The notes: generated by a model from the sequence alone, not told the origin. DNA of 64,000 nucleotides from Aequorivita antarctica (GCF_007997155.1 NZ_VORT01000011.1:29350-93349); one strand, 5' to 3'; numbered from the stretch's first letter, positions 7,709-17,215 are shown. Made by a program: numbers and translations.

Positions 7709-9166
7709 ATGTCAAAAATCGTAATATTAGGAGCGGGAATTTCAGGACACGTGGCGGCATCGCATCTCCGCAGAAAGTTGGACAAAATTCACGAAGTAGT
7801 TGTGGTTTCTCCCAACAGTAATTACCAATGGATTCCCTCCAACATTTGGGTGGGTGTGGGTAGAATGAAGTCGAAGGACATACTTTTTCCCTTGGCTCCT
7901 TTATATAAAAAGAAAGGAATCGGCTTTAAACAGGCCAAAGTGACTTCTTTTTTTCCCGAAGGCGATAGCGAAACCGAAAAACCTTTTGTGATGGCAGAAT
8001 ATGTTTCCGAAGAAAAAAGAGGCGAAACTGAAAAAATCACTTACGATTATCTTATAAATGCCACTGGTCCCAAATTAAATTTTGAAGCTACTGAAGGATT
8101 AAACCCAGGAACAAACAAAGCTTATTCTGTTTGTACATATACCCACGCAGATCACGCATGGCAAGGTTTAAGTGCGCTTATTGAAGAAATGAAGCGAGGA
8201 AAGGAAGCTAGAATTGTTATTGGTACAGGTCACGCCAAAGCAACCTGCCAAGGAGCTGCATTTGAATATATACTGAACGTAGAACAAGAGCTTCGCAGAC
8301 AAAAGGTTCGCGATAAAGCAAAAATCACTTGGATTTCGAATGAATATCAATTGGGTGATTTTGGAATGGACGGAATGTTGCTGAGCTATGGAAGCAACAT
8401 AATGAAATCTCACGAAATGGTGGAGATGGTTTTTGAGGATAGGGGAATTGAATGGATTCTTGGATCAGGAGTGAACAAAATTGAAGATGGGATTGCTCAT
8501 TATGAAAATTTGGACGGAGAGCACAAAAACATAGAATTTGACTTTGCTATGTTAATTCCATCTTTCTCCGGACATGGATTTAAGGCTTTCGATAAAAGTA
8601 ATCAAGACATAACTGAAAAACTTTTCAAAGGTTTTATGCTGGTTGATTCAGATTATACACCAAAACCTTATGAAGAATGGACTGTGCAGGATTGGCCAGA
8701 AACCTATCAAAACCCAAACTATAAAAATATTTTTGCGCCAGGAATAGCATTTGCACCACCACACAGCATCTCTAAACCCCGTAAAAGCCCCAATGGAACA
8801 GAAATTTTTCCTGCCCCGCCAAGAACGGGAATGCCCTCGGGAATTACAGCCAAATTGGTTGCCGATAATATAATTGATAGCATCAAACAACAAAAAGAAT
8901 CTCTTGACCATAAAGGTTCTATGGGTAATATGGGAGCTGCTTGTATTGCATCTGCAGGTTTTGGGATGACTAAGGGTAGTGGTATAAGTATCACTACATT
9001 TCCTATTGTGCCAGATTATAAAAAATATCCAGACACAATGGGAAGGAAATTAGGCAAGACTTTCGGAGAAATAGGCCTTGCTGGCCACTGGCTAAAACTT
9101 GCACTGCATTATGCTTTTATTTACAAAGCTAAAATGAGACCTTTTTGGTATTTAATTCCTGAATAA
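7709..9166 (+). CDS. FAD-dependent sulfide:quinone oxidoreductase-like protein
   Basis: Flavoprotein of 485 residues related to sulfide:quinone oxidoreductase and flavocytochrome c sulfide dehydrogenase. The N-terminal GAGISG dinucleotide-binding motif is at residues 7-12. Candidate catalytic cysteines sit in YSVCTYTH (about 146), GHAKATCQGAAFEY (about 175) and GAACIASAGFGMTKG (about 414). The C-terminus (MRPFWYLIPE) resembles the amphipathic membrane-docking tail of these enzymes. It would pass electrons from sulfide to the quinone pool, in line with the persulfide-processing fusion upstream. Two tandem Crp/Fnr-type promoters precede it. Exact substrate is inferred from family and context. 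Confidence 0.9.
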   Translation: MSKIVILGAGISGHVAASHLRRKLDKIHEVVVVSPNSNYQWIPSNIWVGVGRMKSKDILFPLAPLYKKKGIGFKQAKVTSFFPEGDSETEKPFVMAEYVSEEKRGETEKITYDYLINATGPKLNFEATEGLNPGTNKAYSVCTYTHADHAWQGLSALIEEMKRGKEARIVIGTGHAKATCQGAAFEYILNVEQELRRQKVRDKAKITWISNEYQLGDFGMDGMLLSYGSNIMKSHEMVEMVFEDRGIEWILGSGVNKIEDGIAHYENLDGEHKNIEFDFAMLIPSFSGHGFKAFDKSNQDITEKLFKGFMLVDSDYTPKPYEEWTVQDWPETYQNPNYKNIFAPGIAFAPPHSISKPRKSPNGTEIFPAPPRTGMPSGITAKLVADNIIDSIKQQKESLDHKGSMGNMGAACIASAGFGMTKGSGISITTFPIVPDYKKYPDTMGRKLGKTFGEIGLAGHWLKLALHYAFIYKAKMRPFWYLIPE

Positions 9167-9177
9167 AAAATATAATT

Positions 9178-9318
9178 ATGACACGCAGAATATCAAATTT
9201 CAAACGATTTGTGATGATGAATCCCATCATCCAATTTTTCAAATTTATTTTTTTGAGCATTAAAGTATTACTAATTGTAGCCGGAGGACATGGTGGAACC
9301 CGAGAAACTGGTTATTAA
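9178..9318 (+). CDS. small membrane-associated protein, 46 residues
   Basis: A short ORF only 11 bases after the SQR-like stop, ATG 9178 to TAA 9318. It begins with basic residues (MTRRISNFKRF), has a hydrophobic helix (about residues 17-35, IIQFFKFIFLSIKVLLIVA) and ends with GGHGGTRETGY. The Gly/His tail after a single helix looks designed rather than random, and the tight spacing suggests co-translation with the flavoprotein. I know no function for it; a membrane anchor or small subunit for the SQR-like enzyme is a guess. Confidence 0.6.
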   Translation: MTRRISNFKRFVMMNPIIQFFKFIFLSIKVLLIVAGGHGGTRETGY

Positions 9319-9371
9319 GCTGATGCTTGTTGTAGATTAATAGAGTAATATTCCATATTTTTGAAAACTAT

Positions 9372-9770
9372 TTGAAAATAATTATCGCCATATCGCTTTC
9401 ATTCCTCGTTTTTTTTCAAAGCGTTGGGCTTGGCATGACAGATATTTTTCTGTTTGGACGTTTTGTGGAACACGCAGAATATCATTCTGAAAATTATGGA
9501 GATGATTTCTTCACTTTTTTTGAAAAACACTACGGTTCTTTAAAAACGGAACATCAAAAAAATCATAAGGAAGAAGATCAGGAGCATGAAGAATTACCTT
9601 TTCAGCATATTTCTTGCCACCACGTTTTAACTGATGTTGTATTGGTTCCTTTTGAAATCCCAATTTTAAAAGCGGAAATAAACACACAAAAATCGCACAC
9701 ATTCCGCTATCAAAATTTATATTCCTCTCTCGAAAAATTCTCCATTTTTCAACCACCTAAATTTGTATAA
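9372..9770 (+). CDS. His-rich secreted hypothetical protein upstream of metal efflux genes
   Basis: A 132-residue protein starting at TTG 9372. Residues 1-20 form a signal peptide (IIIAISLSFLVFFQSVGLG). The mature part has many His, Glu and Cys in metal-ligand-like groups: HAEYH, EHQKNHKEEDQEHEE and FQHISCHH, then a C-terminal FQPPKF. Similar small proteins precede CusA-type genes in Flavobacteria. It sits 144 bases before the RND gene. A periplasmic metal-binding or sensing role is inferred; I recognise no named domain. No good ATG lies upstream in frame, so the TTG start is likely. Confidence 0.7.
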   Translation: MKIIIAISLSFLVFFQSVGLGMTDIFLFGRFVEHAEYHSENYGDDFFTFFEKHYGSLKTEHQKNHKEEDQEHEELPFQHISCHHVLTDVVLVPFEIPILKAEINTQKSHTFRYQNLYSSLEKFSIFQPPKFV

Positions 9771-9913
9771 TTAAATAGACCTTTCTTGGAAATAGTTATT
9801 TCCAGATTCTTCTAAGGTCGTGATCTGCTGCTTTTTTTAAGCGTTAAAAATCAATTTTTATTATTTCTATTTTCAGCAGTTCCTTGTTGAAAAATATAAA
9901 TTTTAAGTAAGTT

Positions 9914-12900
9914 ATGCTATCAAAAATAATTCAATTCAGTATTAAAAACAAACTCATCATTGGGTTGTTCACGCTAGTGCTTATAGGCTTTGGTGTGTTT
10001 TCACTTACACAGTTGTCCATTGGTGCCGTGCCCGATGTTACCAACAATCAAGTGCAGGTAATTACCACTTCGCGCAACCTTTCTACACAGGATATGGAGC
10101 AATTCATAACCTATCCAGTAGAGTTGGAAATGGCTAATTTACCAGGTGTTAAGGAAATTCGTTCCACTTCAAAATTTGGGCTTTCAGTAGTTACCATCGT
10201 TTTTGAGGAGAATATGGGAACCTATTTACCGCGACAGCTGATCGCTGAAAAAATTCAGTCTGCCACCGAGAATATTCCCGAAGGTTTCGGCACTCCACAG
10301 ATGGGGCCTATAACTACGGGTCTGGGCGAAATCTATCAATATATTCTCGATGTAAAACCAGGTTTTGAAGATAAATATTCAACCACGGAGCTTCGTACAA
10401 TCCAAGATTGGATCGTAAAAAGACAACTCTCTGGAATTCCTGGCGTAGTAGAGGTAAACACTTGGGGAGGTAAATTAAAGCAATATGAAGTCGCAATAAA
10501 CACTCACAAGCTCAATGCAATGGGCATCACCGCCCAAGAGATCTTCACTGCCCTGGAAAAAAACAACAGCGTTTCTGGAGGTGGTTATATTGAAAAGGAA
10601 AACCAAGCCTATTTTATTCGTGGCGAAGGTTTGGCTTCTTCGTTGGAAGATATTGGGAATATCGTTGTAAAAAACGAAAATGGCTTTCCTATTTATATTA
10701 AGGATATCGCGAAAGTCCAATTTGGAAGTGCCCCTCGTTTTGGTGCAATTACTGGTAATGGCGAAGGCGAGAAAATCCTTGGCCAGGTAATGATGCTGAA
10801 AGACGGTAACTCAAACCAGGTAATTGAAGATGTAAAAAAACGCGTAGCGAATATTGCCGAATCGCTGCCCGAAGGTGTTTATATCAATCCCGTTTTAGAC
10901 CGTAGCGTTTTGATTGGCAAAACCACTTTCACCATAGCAGAAAACCTAATTCTCGGAGTGCTGATCGTAATTTTTGTAGTGGTGCTTTTGTTGGGAAATC
11001 TCCGCTCGGGTCTTGTTGTTGCCTCGGTGATTCCATTGTCTTTACTTTTCACGCTTTCGTTGATGTATATTTTTGGTGTGGATGCCAATTTGATGAGCCT
11101 TGGCGCGATTGATTTCGGAATTATTATTGACGGAGCCGTTATTATTGTTGAGTTTGTAGCATTTCAAATAAGTAAGAACGCTACAAAACTGAATGCACTT
11201 TCTTCTGAAGAAAAACAATTGTCAAAGGATAATCTCACTGTAAAAAGTGCCTCCAAAATGATGAATTCGGCAATTTTTGGGCAATTGATTATTTTGATAG
11301 TTTTCATCCCAATTCTGTCGTTAAGTGGGGTAGAGGGCAAAATGTTTAAACCTATGGCGCTTACCTTCAGTTTCGCATTGATTGGTGCAATGGTGCTTTG
11401 CTTTACTTATGTTCCAGTAGCTGCTTCAATATTTCTAAAACCAACGGAAACTTCAAAAAGAAATATTTCCGTGCGCATAATGAATTTTTTGAATCGTTTT
11501 TACGAACCAACAATTCGTTGGGCGCTGAATACTAAAAAGTTTGTTTTAGGTATTGCAGCATTGATTTTGGTTGCGACCATTTATCTTTTTACCACTATGG
11601 GTGGTGAGTTTGTGCCAACGTTGGATGAAGGCGATTTTGTTATCCAACCCGTGCTGAAAACAGGTACTTCCCTCAGCAATACAATTGATATAACAACCAA
11701 TATTGAAAAAATTCTGATAGAAAAATTCCCCGAAGTAGATCAGGTGGTAAGCCGCATTGGTGCTGCTGAAGTTCCTACGGACCCAATGTCTATGGAAGAG
11801 AGTGATGTAATAGTTACTCTTAAACCTAAAAGCGAATGGGTTTCAGCGAATAGTAAAGACGAGCTTGCCGATAAATTTAAGGAGGCTCTCTCCATTATTC
11901 CTGGGATGGAAGTGGAATTTACCCAACCCATCGAAATGCGTTTCAACGAATTGATAACGGGAGTAAGAGCAGATATCGCTGTCAAAATTTTTGGGGAAGA
12001 CCTTGATGTATTGAACAAAAAGGCCAATGAAATAAAAGGTGTAATAGAAAATGTGGATGGTGCTGCAGATATAACTATCGAAAAAATAGTGGGACTGCCG
12101 CAAATGAACGTGAAATTTGATCGTTCTAAAATTGCCCGCTACGGACTCAACATTGTAGATCTAAACGAAATGATAGCAATGGGTTTTGCTGGCAAATCAT
12201 TGGGAAGCATTTTTGAAGGCGAAAAACGTTTTGATCTTGTGGTTCGGCTTGATGAAAACAACCGTCATGACCTTTCAAACCTCCAAAATCTTTATGTTGA
12301 TACTCCTTCTGGTGAAAAAGTGCCGTTGCGCGAGCTTGCGGAAATAAAATATACGAAAGGCGCTGCAAAAATTTCAAGAGATGATACCAAACGGCGCATT
12401 GTTGTGGGTATCAACGTTCGTAACCGCGATTTGCAAAGTGTTGTGGACGACGTGCAAAAGTTGATTAACGAAAATATAAAACTTCCTGTTGGCTACACCA
12501 TTGATTACGGTGGTCAGTTTGAAAATCTCCAAAGCGCGAAAAGCAGATTGTTAATTGCTGTTCCTGTGGCATTGGTCCTAATTTTCTTCCTGTTGTATTT
12601 TGCCTTTAATTCCGTAAAGGAAGCATTGATGATTTATTCTGCAATTCCCTTAGCGGCTGTGGGTGGTGTATTGTTGTTATGGCTACGCGACATGCCTTTT
12701 AGTATCTCGGCAGGCGTTGGTTTTATTGCACTTTTTGGAATCGCAGTATTAAACGGAATTGTTTTGATAGAACATTTTAAGGAACTCAAAAAAGAAGGTA
12801 TGAAAGATAAAAAAGAACTCATAGTGCACGGTGCAAAAAATCGACTTCGGGCGGTTTTACTTACGGCAGCCGCTGCAGCACTTGGCTTTTTGCCGATGGC

Positions 12901-14245
12901 TATCTCAACCAATGCTGGTGCTGAGGTTCAAAGACCTTTAGCTACAGTGGTTATTGGTGGTTTGGTAACAGCTACACTTTTAACCTTAATTGTTTTGCCA
13001 GTGCTATTTTCAATTTTTGATTCAGATAAAAAAGTAATAAAGTTGAAACGAAAAGGAAAAAAATTGCCTACAGCTATAATCATCTTCCTGTTAGGTTTTT
13101 CGGGAATGGCGCAGCAAAACCCTAAAACTTTGGAAGGTTTAAAACAAATGGCTTTGGACAACAATGCAGGATTAAAAGCTTCTTCGCTTCAGGTTGATGA
13201 AGCAGATGCCTTAATAGGCAGTGCTTTCAATTTTGATAAAACCACAGTTTTTTATGAATTTGACGAGAATAATTTGGCGCCAAACAATGAACCGCTCAAG
13301 GTTTTTGGAGTACAGCAAGGTTTTCTTTTTCCGACGGTTTATTTCGCTGAAAAAAGCGTGAACCAGCGCCAATTTGAAATGCAAAGTAGTCAATATGAAC
13401 TTCAAAAACGCAAAACTGAAGGTTTGGTTGCAGCAGCGTTTTATCAATTTCAATTTGAGAAAAATAGAGAACGGGTCTTTCAAAGTTTGGACAGCTTGTA
13501 CCAAAACTTTGCCCACGCCGCCCAACGCCGTTTTGAACTTGGTGAAACTAATTATTTAGAAAAAATAACCGCCCGTGCCAAACAGCGTCAGTTAGAAACT
13601 GATTATAGGCAGAGCAGGGAAGACGTTCAAATTGCAATGGAACGCTTGAAGGCGGTCGTTCAATTCAAGGATAGTTTGGTGATTTCTGAGCAACCTTTGG
13701 AGAAGTTGCAACTTTCGCTGCCAAGTTTGGAGGAACATCCAGCAATAGATTATTATCAAAGGAGAAATGATTTTTTTCTAGCAAAGCAAAGTCTGGAAAA
13801 ACAACATTTACTTCCAGATATTAGCCTTTCCTATTCTTTGGGAAGCAATTCAGGCTTGAGCCAAAATTTATATGCTTATCAAATTGGACTTAAAATTCCG
13901 TTGTTTTTCAGTGGTAATGCTTCAAAAATAAAAGCCTCGAAAATTGCTGCCGAAATGAGCCAACAGCAGGCTGAGGATTATAAAATTCATTTGAATTCAC
14001 GGAAAGTTCAATTGCTCAATGAAGTTTCAAAATATGAAGAAGGACTTCAATATTATGAAAATGAAGGGAAATCACTTTCCGAAGAAATTTTAAAAACCGC
14101 AAACATCAGTTTCAAAAATGGGGAAATAGACTTTTTTCAATACATCCAAAGTCTTGAAAACGCTTACGAAATTGAATTGCAGCATCTAGAAAATCTCAAC
14201 AATTACAATCAAGCGGTAATCGCAATCAATTATTTAATTCTATAA
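9914..14245 (+). CDS. heavy-metal RND efflux permease fused to TolC-type outer-membrane channel
   Basis: A 1443-residue fusion. Residues 1 to about 1040 are a CusA/CzcA-type inner-membrane RND permease: first helix at about 12-32, the heavy-metal signature DFGIIIDGAVIIVEF at about 398-412, and two large periplasmic loops. Residues from about 1067 to 1443 are a CusC/TolC-type outer-membrane efflux domain with coiled-coil heptads. The junction (about 1045-1069) reads KRKGKKLPTAIIIFLLG then FSGMAQQ, i.e. a basic stretch, hydrophobic core and GMA cleavage-like site, so it resembles an internal signal peptide. The adaptor gene follows after 10 bases. This fusion architecture is known in Bacteroidetes. 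Substrate (Cu, Zn, Co or Cd) is not fixed by the sequence. Confidence 0.94.
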   Translation: MLSKIIQFSIKNKLIIGLFTLVLIGFGVFSLTQLSIGAVPDVTNNQVQVITTSRNLSTQDMEQFITYPVELEMANLPGVKEIRSTSKFGLSVVTIVFEENMGTYLPRQLIAEKIQSATENIPEGFGTPQMGPITTGLGEIYQYILDVKPGFEDKYSTTELRTIQDWIVKRQLSGIPGVVEVNTWGGKLKQYEVAINTHKLNAMGITAQEIFTALEKNNSVSGGGYIEKENQAYFIRGEGLASSLEDIGNIVVKNENGFPIYIKDIAKVQFGSAPRFGAITGNGEGEKILGQVMMLKDGNSNQVIEDVKKRVANIAESLPEGVYINPVLDRSVLIGKTTFTIAENLILGVLIVIFVVVLLLGNLRSGLVVASVIPLSLLFTLSLMYIFGVDANLMSLGAIDFGIIIDGAVIIVEFVAFQISKNATKLNALSSEEKQLSKDNLTVKSASKMMNSAIFGQLIILIVFIPILSLSGVEGKMFKPMALTFSFALIGAMVLCFTYVPVAASIFLKPTETSKRNISVRIMNFLNRFYEPTIRWALNTKKFVLGIAALILVATIYLFTTMGGEFVPTLDEGDFVIQPVLKTGTSLSNTIDITTNIEKILIEKFPEVDQVVSRIGAAEVPTDPMSMEESDVIVTLKPKSEWVSANSKDELADKFKEALSIIPGMEVEFTQPIEMRFNELITGVRADIAVKIFGEDLDVLNKKANEIKGVIENVDGAADITIEKIVGLPQMNVKFDRSKIARYGLNIVDLNEMIAMGFAGKSLGSIFEGEKRFDLVVRLDENNRHDLSNLQNLYVDTPSGEKVPLRELAEIKYTKGAAKISRDDTKRRIVVGINVRNRDLQSVVDDVQKLINENIKLPVGYTIDYGGQFENLQSAKSRLLIAVPVALVLIFFLLYFAFNSVKEALMIYSAIPLAAVGGVLLLWLRDMPFSISAGVGFIALFGIAVLNGIVLIEHFKELKKEGMKDKKELIVHGAKNRLRAVLLTAAAAALGFLPMAISTNAGAEVQRPLATVVIGGLVTATLLTLIVLPVLFSIFDSDKKVIKLKRKGKKLPTAIIIFLLGFSGMAQQNPKTLEGLKQMALDNNAGLKASSLQVDEADALIGSAFNFDKTTVFYEFDENNLAPNNEPLKVFGVQQGFLFPTVYFAEKSVNQRQFEMQSSQYELQKRKTEGLVAAAFYQFQFEKNRERVFQSLDSLYQNFAHAAQRRFELGETNYLEKITARAKQRQLETDYRQSREDVQIAMERLKAVVQFKDSLVISEQPLEKLQLSLPSLEEHPAIDYYQRRNDFFLAKQSLEKQHLLPDISLSYSLGSNSGLSQNLYAYQIGLKIPLFFSGNASKIKASKIAAEMSQQQAEDYKIHLNSRKVQLLNEVSKYEEGLQYYENEGKSLSEEILKTANISFKNGEIDFFQYIQSLENAYEIELQHLENLNNYNQAVIAINYLIL

Positions 14246-14255
14246 AAAATTCATT

Positions 14256-15419
14256 ATGAAATATATAAAATCAATTTTGTTGCTTCTCATCCTCGCTTTG
14301 GTGTCGTGCAACAATTCAAATAAGGAAGAAGCTTCGTCCGAAATTACTTCAGAAGAAACCAATTCAGGAACAATCCATCTTTCAAAAGCACAGTTTGAAA
14401 ACGCAAAAATGGAAGTGGGCCAACTCACTGAAAAACCTTTTGCCGAAACAGTACAAACCAGTGGAGTGATTGATGTGCCACCACAGAGTAGGGCAGTGAT
14501 AAGCGCTTTTTCTGGAGGTTATATTAAAAACACGCCCTTATTGGTGGGTAATAAAGTCTCCAAGGGGCAACGCTTGGTAACCCTTGAAAATCCTGAGTTT
14601 ATTACAATGCAACAGAATTATTTAGAAACAGCAGAGCAGCTTTCGTATTTGAAATCGGAATACGATCGCCAGAAAATTATGTTTGATGAAAAAATCACCT
14701 CACAGCGAAGTTATCTAAAAGCTGAAAGCGAATATAAATCCAATTTGGCGCGCTACAACAGCTTGAAGAAAAACCTCGAAATACTGAATATGAATCCTGC
14801 TTCTGTAGAGGCCGGAAACATTGTTTCTCAAGTGAATATTTACAGCCCGATTGACGGGAATGTAACTCAAGTTTTTGTAAATACAGGCACCTACGTTTCG
14901 CCTGCAGATAAGATTATGGAAATTATGAACACGGACCATATTCATTTAGAATTGAAAGTGTTTGAAAAGGATTTGCTGCAACTCAAAAAAGAACAGGACA
15001 TCCTTTTTACGGTACCTGAAGCTTCCAAAGAAACATTTAATGGCGAAGTGCATTTGGTTGGAACCTCAATAGATCCAAACTCCAGAATCGCGATGGTTCA
15101 CGGGCATATTGATGAAAAGGATGAGAACAACTTCACTGCTGGAATGTTTGTTGAGGCCCAGATTATTACAGGTACTTTAAACCAAATGGCACTTCCTGAA
15201 AACGCAGTTGTGGAAATGGAAGGTAAAAATTATGTTTTGCTAATTGAAAATGAAGATGCCGAAGGATTTGAATTACGCCCCATAGAAGTAAAAACAATTG
15301 CCAATTATAAAGGCTTTACAGCTATTGAAAAAAGCGACCAATTTAAAGCCGATAGCAATTTTTTGACTAAAGGTGCTTTTGTATTGTTGAATGAAGAAGG
15401 TAGTGGAAACGACCATTAA
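14256..15419 (+). CDS. efflux RND periplasmic adaptor (CusB/CzcB-like) lipoprotein
   Basis: Membrane fusion protein linking the RND permease to the outer-membrane channel. It has a lipoprotein signal with lipobox ALVSC at residue 19, a low-complexity Glu/Ser linker, a lipoyl-like half motif (about 85-115), a helical hairpin (about 120-175), the second lipoyl half with IYSPIDGNVTQVFVNTGTYV (about 194-213), and a beta-barrel domain. Length 387. It lies 10 bases after the CusA-CusC fusion and lacks an extra N-terminal metal-binding domain. Last gene of the metal efflux operon. Confidence 0.93.
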   Translation: MKYIKSILLLLILALVSCNNSNKEEASSEITSEETNSGTIHLSKAQFENAKMEVGQLTEKPFAETVQTSGVIDVPPQSRAVISAFSGGYIKNTPLLVGNKVSKGQRLVTLENPEFITMQQNYLETAEQLSYLKSEYDRQKIMFDEKITSQRSYLKAESEYKSNLARYNSLKKNLEILNMNPASVEAGNIVSQVNIYSPIDGNVTQVFVNTGTYVSPADKIMEIMNTDHIHLELKVFEKDLLQLKKEQDILFTVPEASKETFNGEVHLVGTSIDPNSRIAMVHGHIDEKDENNFTAGMFVEAQIITGTLNQMALPENAVVEMEGKNYVLLIENEDAEGFELRPIEVKTIANYKGFTAIEKSDQFKADSNFLTKGAFVLLNEEGSGNDH

Positions 15420-15513
15420 CAGATAATGTCATAAAAGAGTTGCAGCTTCTGATTTCCTATCTAATCTCACAAATATTCGTATCTTAAAGGTTCACATTTT
15501 AAAAAACTTGATT

Positions 15514-16098
15514 ATGAAAAATTTAATAGTTGTTTTCGTTTTTGCATTTGCATTTTCGGCATTTTCACAAAGCAAAATTTTACCCAAGAATATACAAATT
15601 AAAACTGCTGTTTTGGCTGCGCCTGAAATGTACCGTGATGGCGCAACCGTTCTTGGTTATAATTCTGAAGGTAAACTTATCACCTTGCGCGAAGGTACCA
15701 ACGGAATGGTATGCCTGGCAGATGACCCAAACAAGGAAGGAATAAGCGTAGCCTGTTACGGAGCCGAATTAGAACCATTTATGGCACGTGGCCGAGAGTT
15801 GGCGGCTGAAGGAAAATCCAACGAAGAAAAGCAAGAAGCCCGGAAAAATGAAATAGATGGAGGAACTTTAAAAATGCCTGCAGAACCCTCAATACTTTAT
15901 ATACTGGCTGGTGAAGAAAAAGACTATAGTGCTGAAACTGGCGAACTGCTAAAAAGCAAAATACGCTACGTAATCTATAAACCATATATGACTGGTGAAA
16001 GCACTGGTTTGCCCACTAAACCACAGGCTCCGGGAATGCCTTGGTTGATGGAGGCCGGCACACATAGATCCCATATCATGATTACGCCAGCTAATTAA
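15514..16098 (+). CDS. secreted hypothetical protein
   Basis: A 194-residue protein with a clear signal peptide (MKNLIVVFVFAFAFSAFSQS, cleavage after Ala16-Phe-Ser). I chose ATG 15514; a TTG two codons earlier would only add MI. The mature part includes the motif pattern R-D-G-A-T-V-L-G-Y and C-L-A-D-D-P-N, and a region K-M-P-A-x-P-S-I-L-Y that resembles proteins of unknown function found in diverse bacteria. No catalytic motif recognised. It lies 94 bases behind the metal efflux operon and has its own probable promoter; it may be a periplasmic protein. Confidence 0.8.
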   Translation: MKNLIVVFVFAFAFSAFSQSKILPKNIQIKTAVLAAPEMYRDGATVLGYNSEGKLITLREGTNGMVCLADDPNKEGISVACYGAELEPFMARGRELAAEGKSNEEKQEARKNEIDGGTLKMPAEPSILYILAGEEKDYSAETGELLKSKIRYVIYKPYMTGESTGLPTKPQAPGMPWLMEAGTHRSHIMITPAN

Positions 16099-16140
16099 TA
16101 AGCTACATAATTTTAAAAAAAAGAAAAATGTCAAGTTGTA

Positions 16141-16183
16141 TGATATTTGTCACATAACCTCCCATTTTTCAATCATACATTTG
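16141..16183 (+). promoter_or_regulatory. TGAT-N4-GTCA dyad and TAnnTTTG promoter for DUF302 operon
   Basis: The dyad TGATATTTGTCA lies at 16141-16152. A perfect -7 element TACATTTG lies at 16176-16183, starting 29.5 bases from the centre. Predicted start of transcription is near 16188, 33 bases before ATG 16221. Confidence 0.7.
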
Positions 16184-16220
16184 TTTAAGAATTTTTAAGT
16201 AATTTAAATAAGCTAGAATC

Positions 16221-16610
16221 ATGAGTTACTACATAAGCACAACATTAAAAAACACAACTTTTAAAGATGCTATTGAAAAGACAACGGCGGCTTTAAAAGA
16301 AGAGGGATTCGGGGTGTTGACCGAAATAGACCTGAAGGCCACTTTAAAAAAGAAGTTGGACGCAGACTTTTATAATTATACCATTCTCGGTGCCTGCAAT
16401 CCACAAATGGCGTACCAAGCGTTACAAGCCGAAAACAAAATTGGGACTATGCTTCCATGCAACGTAATTGTTCAGGAACGCGAACCAGGGGTTATAGAGG
16501 TTTCCGCAGTAGATCCAGCAGCTTCAATGATGGCTGTGGAAAATAATTCTTTGGGAGATATTGCCAAAGATGTTCAAAAGAGGTTAACCAAAGTTATTCA
16601 AAGTATTTAG
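16221..16610 (+). CDS. DUF302 domain protein
   Basis: Cytosolic protein of 129 residues that is nearly all DUF302 domain: F-x-D-A-x-x-x-x-x-x-A-L-K-E-E-G-F-G-V-L-T-E-I-D (about 14-36), then I-L-G-A-C-N-P and A-L-x-x-E-x-x-I-G-T-M-L-P-C-N-V-I-V. The two conserved cysteines (about 58 and 80) are present. DUF302 proteins have a TATA-binding-protein-like fold and unknown function, often near sulfur, metal or respiratory genes. It lies 32 bases before a cytochrome b gene and behind an FNR-type site, which suggests a role when oxygen is low. Confidence 0.92.
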   Translation: MSYYISTTLKNTTFKDAIEKTTAALKEEGFGVLTEIDLKATLKKKLDADFYNYTILGACNPQMAYQALQAENKIGTMLPCNVIVQEREPGVIEVSAVDPAASMMAVENNSLGDIAKDVQKRLTKVIQSI

Positions 16611-16642
16611 AAACTCATTCATTTAAATTTAAAAAGAGCCTT

Positions 16643-17215
16643 ATGGAAACTGTAAACTATTCTAAAATCTATAGAATTATCCATTGGGCAATAGCAATTA
16701 CCTTTCTACTTCTATTATTAACAATTTTTCTGAGATTGACTTGGATGAATAAAAATAATATGGCGGATATTATACAGGCTTATCTCAATGGTACCGATCA
16801 ATCGCTATCTAGTGAGCAGCTCATCGTTCTGGCAAAACAGATAAGAAAACCTATGTGGGACTGGCATATTTATTTAGGTTATGTTTTAACTGGTTTGTTC
16901 AGTTTGCGCTTTTTACTTCCCTTATTCGGAACTATGAAATTTCAAAGTCCATTACTTAAAAACTTAACCACAAAGCAGAAATTTCAGAAATGGTCGTACA
17001 TTATTTTTTATGTATGCGTAGTTGTTTCATTGGTTACAGGACTTGTAATAGTATGGGGACCAAAAAGTTTAAAAGAAGTAATGGAAGAAATTCATATACT
17101 GGGTATTTATTATCTAATCGCATTTATCGCCATCCATATTGGAGGAATATTAATAGCAGAATTTACAAATCAAAAAGGGATTATTTCAAGAATAGTGCGT
17201 GGCTCTGATGATTGA
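16643..17215 (+). CDS. cytochrome b561-like membrane protein
   Basis: Integral membrane di-haem cytochrome b of the Ni-hydrogenase/cytochrome b561 type, 190 residues. Four helices are visible at about 12-32, 72-96, 108-130 and 142-163. Candidate haem ligands are His14, His75, His141 and His155, the four-His pattern expected for two haems b. It lies 32 bases after the DUF302 gene and probably shares its FNR-type promoter. It could move electrons between quinol and a periplasmic partner; no partner dehydrogenase is encoded beside it. Confidence 0.88.
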   Translation: METVNYSKIYRIIHWAIAITFLLLLLTIFLRLTWMNKNNMADIIQAYLNGTDQSLSSEQLIVLAKQIRKPMWDWHIYLGYVLTGLFSLRFLLPLFGTMKFQSPLLKNLTTKQKFQKWSYIIFYVCVVVSLVTGLVIVWGPKSLKEVMEEIHILGIYYLIAFIAIHIGGILIAEFTNQKGIISRIVRGSDD

